DNA of 21,841 bases from Pseudobdellovibrionaceae bacterium (GTDB lineage: Bacteria; Bdellovibrionota; Bdellovibrionia; Bdellovibrionales; JAMPXM01), in the NCBI GenBank assembly GCA_913774795.1, contig CAJYIL010000008.1:1-21841 (forward strand), read 5' to 3'. The translations under genes and the position numbers were made by a program. Numbering within the stretch: position 1 is the stretch's first letter; each line of letters begins with the position of its first letter. Below are positions 1-7,037 of this stretch, piece by piece. The notes under the pieces are model-generated. The model was not told the DNA's origin. It searched no databases and saw only the letters and a program-made list of their open reading frames with translations.

Positions 1-2
1 GC

Positions 3-149
3 AGCGATTTCTGGTTCCAGTCGTTCCAGAACTGGCAGAGCGAGTTCCTTTCGGTTGCCGCCATTGTCTGGCTCAGCATCTATCTCCGCCAAAAAGGCTC
101 GTCGCAGTCCAAACCCGTCGATGCTCCTCACCATTTGACCGTGGACTAA
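3..149 (+). CDS. DUF6766-type small membrane protein, C-terminal fragment
   Basis: The last 48 codons of a gene cut by the left window edge, read from base 3 to TAA at 147-149. The fragment contains FWFQSFQNWQSEFL followed by a hydrophobic stretch (VAAIVWLSIYL) and a charged tail. The FW..SF.NWQSEFL signature followed by a final membrane helix matches what I recall of the DUF6766 family, small multi-helix membrane proteins of unknown function. The N-terminal helices lie outside the window. No function can be given. The family call is by motif memory only. Confidence 0.7.
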   Translation, partial: SDFWFQSFQNWQSEFLSVAAIVWLSIYLRQKGSSQSKPVDAPHHLTVD

Positions 150-474
150 ACAGCTTGGGTTGGTGTCGGGGAGGCCGACGCTTCCCTCGACAAAACGCAC
201 AGGGCTTTGTCAAAAGGTCCGCGCGTAAACCCACGCAAGCGCACGGGAAAACGGCCTCTCTCGACCGGAGAAAGCTGCCTACCTTTGTTGACACCCCTGC
301 ATTTCTTTCCACGGCTAGCGCCCAAAAACGGCCCCAGATCGAGCAAAAGTGCCAACCATGCCCCGAATGTTAGGCCCCATTCCTGCTCTATAGATAGGCA
401 AGAGCAACCAACCAAGACGGTTGGACGCCCTTTGTCTCTCGATCATTGGTGATGGGAGATATCGAAATCACGCG

Positions 475-493
475 CGGCAAAATAATTTTGCCG
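475..493. promoter_or_regulatory. Perfect 9-1-9 palindrome, candidate operator
   Basis: CGGCAAAAT, one A, then ATTTTGCCG: a perfect dyad with a one-base centre, ending 50 bases before the sigma-factor start. The lack of a T-run after it and the near-zero spacer argue for a DNA-binding site rather than a terminator. The binding protein is unknown. Confidence 0.45.
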
Positions 494-497
494 GGCA

Positions 498-527
498 TTA
501 ACCGACCGGGTGTCCACCCTGGTCTAA
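498..527 (+). promoter_or_regulatory. Possible ECF-type (autoregulatory) promoter
   Basis: TTAACC at 498-503 and GTCTAA at 522-527, 18 bases apart, resemble the AAC-type -35 and GTC/TCTAA-type -10 of ECF sigma promoters. Transcription would start about 10 bases before the sigma-factor ATG at 544. Many ECF sigma genes transcribe themselves from such promoters. The match is loose and rests on this one site. Confidence 0.25.
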
Positions 528-543
528 GGGTTGGTCAGGTCGC

Positions 544-1176
544 ATGAACCGAACGAAATCGGATCTCGAACTCGTCCAGGATGTGAAGAACGGAGACCGC
601 AAGGCGTTCTCCGAGTTGGTCGTCAGACACCAGCGGAGTCTCTTGAGACTCACTCTTCGCTTCACGCGTGAACAAGCTTTGGCTGAGGACATCGTGCAGG
701 AAAGTTTTTTGAAGGCTTACCAAAAGTTAGAACTCTTCGAAGCTCGCGCGAGCTTCAAGAGCTGGCTCTACCAGATCGCGATGAACACGGCGAAAAACAA
801 ATTCCGTGAGCGCGGTCTCGATCTCATGAACATCGAAGACACGCAGCTCGGCGTCGATCCGGGCGCGGAAGTCGGTCTCGTTCGCGAAAACATTCAAACG
901 GCTTTGCGCGCGGAGATCGACAAACTCCCGGAGAAACAACGGATGGCGCTGACCCTTCGCATTTTCGAAGATCTCTCATTCAAGGAGATCGCGGAAATCA
1001 TGGCTTGCCCATACGACACGGCGAAGGCGAATTACCGCCACGCTTTACTTAAACTTCGTGAGCGCCTCGAATCACAAGATTCAGTCGCAGGTTGGGATGC
1101 ATTTATTGGCCAAGCAGAGAGTGCTTGGGACGGAGCGGCCCCCGCTGCTTCCGCACAAAAGGAGATTGAACAATGA
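544..1176 (+). CDS. ECF-family RNA polymerase sigma factor (RpoE-like)
   Basis: A 210-residue group 4 sigma factor. Region 2 spans about residues 20-90 and includes AEDIVQESFLKAYQ and the FKSWLYQIAMNTAKN stretch that contacts the -10 element. Region 4 spans about 125-175, with LPEKQRMALTLR followed by the helix-turn-helix DLSFKEIAEIMACPYDTAKANYRHA that reads the -35 element. There is no region 1.1 or 3, and the length is normal for the family. The ATG at 544 follows AGG at 537-539 with a short spacing. Its last four bases overlap the next gene (ATGA), so the two are translationally coupled. That next gene looks like its membrane anti-sigma factor. A palindrome and an ECF-like promoter lie just upstream. 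Confidence 0.93.
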   Translation: MNRTKSDLELVQDVKNGDRKAFSELVVRHQRSLLRLTLRFTREQALAEDIVQESFLKAYQKLELFEARASFKSWLYQIAMNTAKNKFRERGLDLMNIEDTQLGVDPGAEVGLVRENIQTALRAEIDKLPEKQRMALTLRIFEDLSFKEIAEIMACPYDTAKANYRHALLKLRERLESQDSVAGWDAFIGQAESAWDGAAPAASAQKEIEQ

Positions 1177-1826
1177 AGCCATTCAAGAACATGCGCGGGC
1201 CAGGCAGACCTGCAGCGCCCGCCACTGAATCGTTCGTGCCCGCAGAGAAATGGTTGGAGCATTTGGAAGAAGAGATTGAGCCACAGTGCCTAACTGACGA
1301 AAAATCGGATTTGGAAATGGTTCTGAAGAACTCGCCTGAAGATCTCGGAGTTTTAGAGAGCCTGAAACGTGTTCGCGCGGCCGTCAAATCTCTCGACGAC
1401 GTCGCGTTGCCTGAGAGCGGACACTACTACGACAACCTCCACGCCAAAATCATGGCCGCGATCGACGATGACATCGCGATGAACGGGGAGCCGGAGCGTA
1501 AGCCTCAGCGTGCGCCTCTGTTCAAACGTGGCTTGTTTAAACAGCAAGCTTTCGGTTTGGCCGGAATGACGATGATGATCGCCATTCTCGCGTTTGTTGG
1601 ATTGAATAAACCGTCGGTGACGACGACGATCGCGCCACAGGCTTCGATCGAAGAAAACTTTGAGCGCAAGATCGCATCGATCGACTCCCGCGCGGGCGCA
1701 CGTTTCGCGCACGACATGGGTTCGTTCGAGAGCGAAGAGGATTTCTTGACGGAGTCAGCTGCGCAACGCCTGAAGCAATTGTCGTCGGCGCAAGCCGATG
1801 CAATGTTCCGTTCGTTGGGTCGCTAA
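1173..1826 (+). CDS. Anti-sigma-factor-like single-pass membrane protein
   Basis: A 217-residue protein, overlapping the sigma gene by four bases. Residues 1-120 are charged and cytosolic, including a segment (about 58-100) with the LxxLKRVR...LPE...L.AKI..AI pattern seen in membrane anti-sigma factors just before the membrane span. One transmembrane helix lies at about 126-144, followed by an extracytoplasmic region of about 70 residues. There is no clear HxxxCxxC zinc motif, so a ZAS-type anti-sigma domain is not supported. The anti-sigma role is inferred from position, topology and coupling. It would hold the sigma factor at the inner membrane until an envelope signal arrives, which fits the periplasmic Spy/CpxP-like protein encoded next. 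Confidence 0.65.
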   Translation: MKPFKNMRGPGRPAAPATESFVPAEKWLEHLEEEIEPQCLTDEKSDLEMVLKNSPEDLGVLESLKRVRAAVKSLDDVALPESGHYYDNLHAKIMAAIDDDIAMNGEPERKPQRAPLFKRGLFKQQAFGLAGMTMMIAILAFVGLNKPSVTTTIAPQASIEENFERKIASIDSRAGARFAHDMGSFESEEDFLTESAAQRLKQLSSAQADAMFRSLGR

Positions 1827-1830
1827 TCAC

Positions 1831-1870
1831 TTGATGCTTGCGCGCGAGAGGGGCGTGCTGCGAGCATCAA
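1831..1870 (+). other. Very stable intercistronic stem-loop
   Basis: TTGATGCTTGC (1831-1841) pairs with GCGAGCATCAA (1860-1870) through 11 pairs, one of them G-U. The stem continues with GCGCG (1842-1846) against CGTGC (1854-1858) across a one-base bulge at 1859. This gives about 16 pairs and a 7-base loop. It is followed by A-residues, not T, so it is not a standard intrinsic terminator. It sits between the anti-sigma-like gene and the periplasmic-protein gene and could set their relative expression by blocking decay or by processing. Confidence 0.6.
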
Positions 1871-1906
1871 AAAGCACACGTTTCCTAGTTGAGGAGCTCA
1901 AGCCAA

Positions 1907-2473
1907 GTGTCTGTAAATTTCAAACCTCTCCTCTGGCCCACGGCCGTCGCACTTGTCTGCGCCTGCGCGACTGTCACGGCGCTCGCCGCCGCTCCCCAAA
2001 CTCCAGCCGCGGATTCAAAAGAACGCGCGCGCCTGGAAGAACTCTTCATCTGGAAAACCTCTGAGGAGTTGAAGCTCGCTCCGGCCGAAGAACAAAAGTT
2101 CACCGATATCATTCACGACTTGAACAAGCGCCGACGTGAGGCCAATGCCCGCATGGATTCGGCCGTCTCGTCGTTAGCCAACGCGAAAACAAAAGCCGAA
2201 GCCGAGAAAGCCCTCGGCGCGCACCGCGCAGCTCTGCGCGAAACTCAGAATTTACAGAATGCCGAGCTCGATCGCTTGCGGCCTCTTCTCGGTCCCGAAA
2301 AGTTGGCGAAGTACGTTTTAGCGAAGAGCTCGATTCTCGAGAAATTGAAAACGATGTTGGCCGCGCCCGCACCGTTACCGGCCGCGACGGGTACGACATC
2401 GGCGATGACGCTTCCGGCGGCGGCGGCTACTGCGTCTGCGACTCCGGCTCCAGCGCCTTCACCTAAAAAGTAA
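1907..2473 (+). CDS. Spy/CpxP-like periplasmic protein of the ECF module
   Basis: A 188-residue exported protein. I place the start at GTG 1907, 10 bases after GAGGAG (1891-1896), rather than at the in-frame TTG at 1889, which overlaps that SD. From 1907 the protein opens with a signal peptide (hydrophobic about 8-27, then ALAAAP). Residues 36-150 are almost all helix, with two features like LTxxQ-type (Spy/CpxP/CnrX) proteins: LAPAEEQKFTDIIHDLNKRR and LGPEKLAKYVLAK. The tail (about 152-188) is Ala/Pro/Thr low complexity. Spy and CpxP-like proteins sit in the periplasm and act as chaperones or as sensors restraining a signalling protein. Placed behind sigma and anti-sigma genes, it may sense envelope stress. 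The family call is by pattern, not alignment. Confidence 0.6.
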   Translation: MSVNFKPLLWPTAVALVCACATVTALAAAPQTPAADSKERARLEELFIWKTSEELKLAPAEEQKFTDIIHDLNKRRREANARMDSAVSSLANAKTKAEAEKALGAHRAALRETQNLQNAELDRLRPLLGPEKLAKYVLAKSSILEKLKTMLAAPAPLPAATGTTSAMTLPAAAATASATPAPAPSPKK

Positions 2474-2480
2474 GCGCTTA
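2471..2480. other. Palindrome carrying convergent stop codons
   Basis: TAAGCGCTTA is a perfect 10-bp palindrome. Its first three bases are the stop of the periplasmic-protein gene. Its last three, read on the minus strand, are the stop of the possible 27-codon ORF at 2478-2561. Confidence 0.35.
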
Positions 2481-2561
2481 AGAATCGACGCTCGAGGATT
2501 GCGTCAGGATCAAAAGAGCGCCCATAGCCACAACAAAGAGCGGTGCGATGATTTCTGCCAT
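2478..2561 (-). CDS. Possible 27-residue single-helix membrane peptide
   Basis: A minus-strand frame from ATG (2561-2559) to TAA (2480-2478) encodes a short peptide with one hydrophobic helix (IIAPLFVVAMGALLIL) between an acidic N-terminal residue and a polar TQSSSVDS tail. This is a well-formed transmembrane segment in a stretch otherwise without a gene. AGGGG lies upstream, but at a spacing of about 12 bases. The frame continues open upstream of the ATG for about 24 codons without another start. It could be a real small protein, the end of a decayed gene, or chance. Confidence 0.3.
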   Translation of the reverse strand: MAEIIAPLFVVAMGALLILTQSSSVDS

Positions 2562-2689
2562 ACGCCGAAATCTACCCCTGCCGTCGGCTGCTGCTCCAGT
2601 CAGGACTTTGTTAGGATCCTGCTGGCCGCCTCAGAACGAGACTTCTTAAGATCTTTCATGCGGTTGCGTCGATCGTCCGATAACGAGAC

Positions 2690-3376
2690 GTGACACTTCT
2701 CATCCTGTTTTACGGTTTAGTGAGCGCCGCCGCGGAACCTGCGAGGGCTTGTCTCTCGCAAGCTCCGACGTTGAAGTCCGTCGTCGAACTTCAGATCGAG
2801 GTGAAGAGGGCTTCCGTTGATTACTACCGAAATCTCTGTTCAGAACTCCAAAAAGAATCTGCACCGCTAGCGACTGAAGATATCTCGAAGCTCGCGTCGT
2901 TCGACAAATTTGAAGTCCTACTCACAGCGATGCCAAAAGAATGGCGCGCAACATTCCAGGCGAGAGTCGATAACATCAAAACGATCGAATCGCTGCCGGA
3001 GAAACTCGCGGCCGCCTACGAGCTTTCTGCTCTCACATACGGACAGCTCGGCCTGAGCGCTCATGAAAGACTTTGGAAGACCGCACACCTCGAATTACAG
3101 GCTCAGCAGCGTTCGGTCGTCTTGGGCCTTGTTCTCTCAAAAGTGAAAAAGCAACCGAATGAATTTGGTTTACAGATTGTCACGTTCCGGCCTTTTAAAA
3201 ATCCGCGCACCGTCGTTCGTATCAAGCTCATGTCCCGCTCTGGTTTGACGTTTGATCTCGATCCAGCGGCCTCGGGCCGGTCGTTCGAAGCACTGCCAGT
3301 TCTCCACGAGGCGAGGGTTTCAGCCGACGAATGCGTCGCTCTGTTTGAATGCGAGGTGAATCGTGCCGCTCCTTAA
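2690..3376 (+). CDS. Secreted protein of unknown function
   Basis: A 228-residue protein that I do not recognise. The GTG start at 2690 opens with a short hydrophobic export signal (LLILFYGLVSAAAEP). No stronger in-frame start exists upstream and the SD is weak (GAG at 2685-2687). The mature part is helical up to about residue 150, then likely beta (FGLQIVTFRPF, TVVRIKL, LTFDLDP). It has four cysteines (C21, C50, C215, C221), enough for two disulfides. The gene overlaps the next one by 14 bases, so the two exported proteins are probably made together. The partner has a transglutaminase-like triad; this protein could be its accessory or substrate, but nothing in the sequence proves that. Confidence 0.7.
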   Translation: MTLLILFYGLVSAAAEPARACLSQAPTLKSVVELQIEVKRASVDYYRNLCSELQKESAPLATEDISKLASFDKFEVLLTAMPKEWRATFQARVDNIKTIESLPEKLAAAYELSALTYGQLGLSAHERLWKTAHLELQAQQRSVVLGLVLSKVKKQPNEFGLQIVTFRPFKNPRTVVRIKLMSRSGLTFDLDPAASGRSFEALPVLHEARVSADECVALFECEVNRAAP

Positions 3377-4328
3377 TGCGCTTGTTTCGCTCGTGATCGC
3401 GACCTCACAAGCAGGATTTTCGCTCGCTCGCTCCGGTCCGCCTCCAGCGGACCCAGGGAACTGTTTTGCGGGCAAACTTCCTTTCTTTCAGAATTTCGCA
3501 CGAACGCAAGGCGACTCTTTCGATCGCTCTAGTCAATTGCAGAACGCATGTAACGAACTGGTTAACGACAACTGGAACGTCGCTCAAACGGCCGGAGAAC
3601 GTGCCGGAGGAGTGCTCGGAAGTGTGGGTGGCGCTCTCTTCGGTCAGGCCACGGGAGCTTTCGAAAATCTCGACGCTAATCCCGCGCAGCGAGCGTTCAA
3701 AGCAGAGCTCGAAAGAATCAAACGCATCCCAAATTCAATGGAGCGCATTCAAAAAGTTTACGAGCTCGTAGCGAAGACCCAAGGCTTCTATGATCAAGAT
3801 GGAAATGGCTTGCCCACGCTCACTTCTGGAAAGTTTTTTTGGGGAACAAACGCCGGGAACTTGATCGACAACGCGAAAAGGCGCGGCACAGTTGGCGTCT
3901 GTCGGGAGATGGCGTCTCTTCTTAACTGGAGTTTGCTACAAGTCGCGCGATGGTCAGGTTCGAAGTCGGCCGCTTTAGGACCGAATGACTTCAGTTCTTC
4001 GATTGTTATGTCCACTGCCGCGATGAGCAACGGCACCTGGGGCGCACACGCTTGGGTTCGAATCAACATGCCTGTGCACAGTTCCTCGGGCGCGTTGACA
4101 GACTTTCGGCACTTCGATCTTGATACGACTTGGTATCCCGAACGATTTAGTCCGCTTTTTCCCCGCCGTGCAGGCGCTTCCTCACAAAATATCGCGACGC
4201 TGAAAAAGCAATGCGCCGAGCTCACCATCTGCCTTAGTCGAAAAGGTTTTTATGAATCGAGCCGTCGCAGTTCGAATCCCACCAGCGGCAGTTCTCAGAG
4301 TCCTCGGCCAACGCGCTCAAACCGGTAG
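3363..4328 (+). CDS. Exported transglutaminase-like cysteine enzyme (candidate)
   Basis: A 321-residue protein. The GTG start at 3363 follows a good SD (GAGGTGA) and is inside the end of the upstream gene. An N-terminal hydrophobic segment (LLNALVSLVIATSQAGFSLA) is a signal peptide or anchor. The core shows the order typical of the transglutaminase/NlpC-like papain fold: GVCREMASLLNWSLL with C180, GAHAWVRI with H229, and FDLDTTWYP with D254 (D252 next to it). Residues 144-149 (DQDGNG) resemble a calcium-binding loop. The last 30 residues are Ser/Pro/Arg-rich. Such enzymes cleave or cross-link peptides, and bacterial exported members often act on cell-wall or secreted proteins. Triad spacing and flanking residues support the fold; the substrate is unknown. 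Confidence 0.6.
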   Translation: MPLLNALVSLVIATSQAGFSLARSGPPPADPGNCFAGKLPFFQNFARTQGDSFDRSSQLQNACNELVNDNWNVAQTAGERAGGVLGSVGGALFGQATGAFENLDANPAQRAFKAELERIKRIPNSMERIQKVYELVAKTQGFYDQDGNGLPTLTSGKFFWGTNAGNLIDNAKRRGTVGVCREMASLLNWSLLQVARWSGSKSAALGPNDFSSSIVMSTAAMSNGTWGAHAWVRINMPVHSSSGALTDFRHFDLDTTWYPERFSPLFPRRAGASSQNIATLKKQCAELTICLSRKGFYESSRRSSNPTSGSSQSPRPTRSNR

Positions 4329-4363
4329 GATGAGCTTTGCCTGAGAGCGTGCTTCACATGAGA

Positions 4364-5386
4364 TCAGGGCCCCGCCGCCCGAGCCAGCTCCGCGACCGGA
4401 TCATCGGTCTTCTCCAGCGAACGCGCGAACTCCAGCATCTTCGGGAAGCTCCGGCCAAGCTTGTCGAAGACCGCCTGGAACTGCGAAAGATCTTGGAAGT
4501 AGAGCTTGTAGGTGAGTAAACGCGCATTGTTGAGCTCCGACTTCTCAAACCGCTTAAACCCATCCGGGTCTCGCAGACGAGGTTTCAGCTCGCTTGCAAA
4601 GTGCGTTTGAATGTCCTTGATGCGGGCGACGCGTGTCGCCTCATCAATCGTTTGCCCGCGCCGGTCTTCGTACCACTTCTCTAATGATTTCAACTCTGCC
4701 GAAATGAAGTCGCCGAACGCGTGCTCATCGACGAGATCATCCTGCATGCGCTTGATCATCGCGGTGTCGCCGCGTTTCGTGTAAAACGCCTCGGCCCCTT
4801 TTTGCCCGATGAATTCGGCAAGTCGTTCGTTAAAGTCAGCTTCGGATTTGATGAACACCGTCGCGTGCGTCGTCTCGTGAATGATCGTGCTTACGAGATC
4901 GTAATCTTTGTACGCAAGCATCGAAGACAACACAGGATCCCGAAACCATCCCAGAGTGGAGTACGCCGTCACTCCGCGAATGTACGTGTCGAGACCTTTC
5001 GCGCGAAGTCCTTCCTCCTCGCGCTTGGCACCATCGGGATCGAAGTAACCTTTGTAAGGCATCTCGCCGACGAGCGGATACTTCCAGAGATAATGCTTCA
5101 ACTCATTCTTCGCCGAAGCACTTACGACCCACGTGACATACGGGGCATCGAGCTGCACAAACGTATCGTAATTCTTCGTGTGCGCGAGACCGAGATCCGT
5201 TTCGGCAAACACGTGCGCCTCTCGCGCGAGAAGAAGTTTGCGTTTTTCCTCTTCAGGCAACGTCTTCACCGCTTCAGCGATCGGGACCCGTCGACGCAAA
5301 AGATCGGCTTGGGAGTAAGCCGACTTCATCAAGTAACCGATTTGGCATCCGGAGAGAAGAAAGCAGAAGAGAAGAGCGAGACGCAT
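4364..5386 (-). CDS. Lipoprotein aminopeptidase, COG4324/PF10023 type
   Basis: A 340-residue predicted zinc aminopeptidase. It begins with a short signal and lipobox (LLSGC, C14), followed by the GY...A..Q.DLLRRR.PI pattern that I recall from the COG4324 'predicted aminopeptidase' family. The metal site is HETTH (170-174), with downstream acidic candidates in NERLAEFIG (E187, E191). The WFRDPVLSSML segment just before it is also typical. Length is normal. Its ATG immediately follows the TAA of the upstream outer-membrane-protein gene (TAAATG), so the genes are coupled. The lipobox predicts membrane attachment facing the periplasm. Physiological substrates of this family are not established. 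Confidence 0.85.
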   Translation of the reverse strand: MRLALLFCFLLSGCQIGYLMKSAYSQADLLRRRVPIAEAVKTLPEEEKRKLLLAREAHVFAETDLGLAHTKNYDTFVQLDAPYVTWVVSASAKNELKHYLWKYPLVGEMPYKGYFDPDGAKREEEGLRAKGLDTYIRGVTAYSTLGWFRDPVLSSMLAYKDYDLVSTIIHETTHATVFIKSEADFNERLAEFIGQKGAEAFYTKRGDTAMIKRMQDDLVDEHAFGDFISAELKSLEKWYEDRRGQTIDEATRVARIKDIQTHFASELKPRLRDPDGFKRFEKSELNNARLLTYKLYFQDLSQFQAVFDKLGRSFPKMLEFARSLEKTDDPVAELARAAGP

Positions 5387-5971
5387 TTACATGAACATCC
5401 ACGAGAGTCCGACACGGCCGGCGTAGTCGATTTTCACAGGCTGCACATCTAGACCGTCTGAAGTCCACGCATCAATTCCGGCCTTCAAGGAAAGCGAAGT
5501 CGTCAGACCCATTTTGAATCCGGCTCCGAGCGATGGAACAAACGCGGGATTTGATTCCACCGTGTTTTCGCGAAAAGCCGTTCCGGAGACGCGGTATTGG
5601 TCGATGATTTTTTTCTCGAGAAGGTACTGCGTTCCGGCTTTGACGTAGGGTCGAATGTTGCCGCCCATGAGCGTGTAAATGAAGTCGAGACCGATCGACT
5701 TATAAACCGAAGTCGTGATGTGTCCGTTGAGATCGTTCGGGCTAATCGAACGCTTTGAAGTGCCATCCGTGTAGGAGAGTTCAATCGCCGACTGCTCATT
5801 GAAATAAAACGAAAGTGATCCCGTTAGCGACTGCGCTTCATCAACCGCGTCTTGCGCAATATTCTGTCGACGATAAGAGCCCGAAGCTCCCACTTCCCAG
5901 ATGCCCGCGCGAGAAATTGTCGGAGCAAAAAAAGTCGCAACGAAAACGAGCGCCCATACGATGACTTGCAT
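5387..5971 (-). CDS. Small outer-membrane beta-barrel protein
   Basis: A 194-residue exported protein. A signal peptide occupies about 1-22 (hydrophobic core VIVWALVFVATFFA, then ISRAG). The mature chain is a series of alternating amphipathic strands with turns, such as WEVGASGSYRR, GSLSFYFNEQSAIELSY, SIGLDFIYTL, GNIRPYVKAGTQYLL and VPSLGAGFKMGL, and ends in a hydrophobic strand with terminal aromatic residues (VGLSWMFM). This is the layout of an eight-stranded OmpA/OmpW/OmpX-like barrel. The predicted place is the outer membrane. The gene lies 51 bases after a TonB-family gene and directly before an aminopeptidase lipoprotein gene in one minus-strand operon. The SD is weak (GAAG). Substrate or ligand is unknown. 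Confidence 0.75.
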   Translation of the reverse strand: MQVIVWALVFVATFFAPTISRAGIWEVGASGSYRRQNIAQDAVDEAQSLTGSLSFYFNEQSAIELSYTDGTSKRSISPNDLNGHITTSVYKSIGLDFIYTLMGGNIRPYVKAGTQYLLEKKIIDQYRVSGTAFRENTVESNPAFVPSLGAGFKMGLTTSLSLKAGIDAWTSDGLDVQPVKIDYAGRVGLSWMFM

Positions 5972-6000
5972 GTCTTCATTGTAACTGATGGCGGGAGGAC

Positions 6001-6021
6001 CGCGAGGTCCAGGACTTCGCG
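6001..6021 (-). other. Intercistronic inverted repeat
   Basis: CGCGAGGTCC (6001-6010) and GGACTTCGCG (6012-6021) around one central base form a near-perfect dyad with one mismatch, directly after the stop of the TonB-family gene and before the barrel gene. There is no T-run in the direction of transcription. It may stabilise the upstream transcript or reduce read-through. Confidence 0.4.
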
Positions 6022-6022
6022 A

Positions 6023-6991
6023 TTAGTCGTCTTCGGCGTTGTGGGCGGCGTAACGCGGAACCATGTTCACGCTGAACGCGTAATAGATGTGAATTGTTCC
6101 GTCGTCCTTCACCATCTCCGCGGGAGGATGAGGAAACTGCTGCGCATCCCGGAAGGCCTGGACAGGAGCCGAGTCCAGCCCTTTTGATCCCGATGACGAG
6201 TGAAGGATCGCGCGCGAGAACGTGCCTTCTTTATCGAGAATGATCTCGAGCTGTGTCGTAAACGAAGCGCGTCCTGAGATTTTCTCGGAGCCGTTCTCGA
6301 TACCGTAAACCACCGCGCGAGCGTAATTCACCCAGCGGCCGCGAACCATTTCTTCGATACGCGAGTAGAACGAGTAGTAGAGATGGCGATCCGTATTCAA
6401 CGCGGTGAAGTCGCCGAACTTGATGTCGTCAGGCAATGCTTCTCCGACCGTCGACATCCCGCGCTCAAAATGACCGAAGCGCGCGAAGTCGAGAGGCTTG
6501 TTCGAGTTCTCAACCTGTTTTTTCTGCGACGGCATTTCGACATCGCCGTCGTTCGAGGCGAGTTCGCGCTCAGCGAAACGAGTGAGCGGAGAATCAGGTT
6601 TGAAATCGATCTGCTTTTTAGCGACGCGAGGGCGCGGCTGATTCGCTTGCACTTTCGGATCACCGACAGACGGTGATCGGTTGGCTGTCATCCCGCTTTG
6701 GCGTGCCTGCTGTTCCTGGAGAACGAACTGTTCATCTTCGCTGGCGAAGCGAGCGTCGCGTTTTTCTTGGGTACGGAGTTCGGGCGGAACTTCGGCTTTG
6801 CGAACGAACTGCTTTTCGTCTTTCGCCATTTGGCGCGGACGCTTAGCGAGAGTTGGTTCTTCCATGAGCTCGACCACGGTCGGGGCAGAAGGCGTCAGAC
6901 TCGTGGGAGTCTTTGCCGCCAGCAGCCAAAAGAGGAGCAGGACAATCGCGTGAAATCCTAATGATAGTATAAGTGCGCGAAAATACCGCAT
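6023..6991 (-). CDS. TonB-family energy-transducer-like protein
   Basis: A 322-residue protein with one N-terminal transmembrane helix (about 6-25, LSLGFHAIVLLLFWLLA) carrying the early His common in TonB proteins. A long charged, Gln/Lys/Pro-containing periplasmic linker (about 30-200) follows, then a C-terminal domain (about 205-312) with YYSFYSRIEEMVRGRW, TQLEIILDKEGTFSRAILHSSSGSKGLDSAPVQAFR and a final strand. The L..G....A.I..SSG...LD.A...A pattern is the TonB C-terminal signature. TonB proteins connect the ExbB/ExbD motor to outer-membrane receptors. No exbBD genes are seen here, so this may be an orphan or may work with its neighbour, the small barrel. The ATG lies 8 bases after AGGG. 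The linker is poorer in Pro-Lys repeats than classical TonB. Confidence 0.82.
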   Translation of the reverse strand: MRYFRALILSLGFHAIVLLLFWLLAAKTPTSLTPSAPTVVELMEEPTLAKRPRQMAKDEKQFVRKAEVPPELRTQEKRDARFASEDEQFVLQEQQARQSGMTANRSPSVGDPKVQANQPRPRVAKKQIDFKPDSPLTRFAERELASNDGDVEMPSQKKQVENSNKPLDFARFGHFERGMSTVGEALPDDIKFGDFTALNTDRHLYYSFYSRIEEMVRGRWVNYARAVVYGIENGSEKISGRASFTTQLEIILDKEGTFSRAILHSSSGSKGLDSAPVQAFRDAQQFPHPPAEMVKDDGTIHIYYAFSVNMVPRYAAHNAEDD

Positions 6992-7037
6992 ATTTAAACC
7001 CTATTTCGGGGTTGAGACAAAGTCCACCGAACCTGAC

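Larger units (their letters stand above)
150..543. other. 394-bp non-coding leader upstream of the ECF sigma gene
   Basis: No convincing gene: the short open frames here are rich in Arg, Pro and Cys and lack SD sequences. It holds several inverted repeats. GACAAA 189-194 pairs with TTTGTC 206-211. CCAACC 408-413 pairs with GGTTGG 419-424. A perfect 19-bp dyad lies at 475-493 (separate entry), and GACCGGGTG 504-512 faces CACCCTGGTC 515-524. None is followed by a T-run, so no intrinsic terminator for the upstream gene is seen. A TTGACA at 288-293 has no credible -10 partner. Confidence 0.6.

Noticed and set aside
288..316. TTGACA as -35 of a promoter
   Set aside because: No acceptable -10 at 16-18 bases, and it is 250 bases from the nearest gene.
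155..452. Short plus-strand frames in the leading gap
   Set aside because: No SD, biased composition and no conserved pattern.
2499..2693. A TTG-start plus-strand frame whose stop overlaps the GTG of the secreted-protein gene
   Set aside because: The GTGA overlap looks like coupling, but the product is polar and Cys/Ser/Arg-rich without recognisable structure, and the start is a rare codon.
4721..5452. A 243-codon plus-strand open frame
   Set aside because: Shadow of the aminopeptidase gene, which has a lipobox and HETTH site on the other strand.
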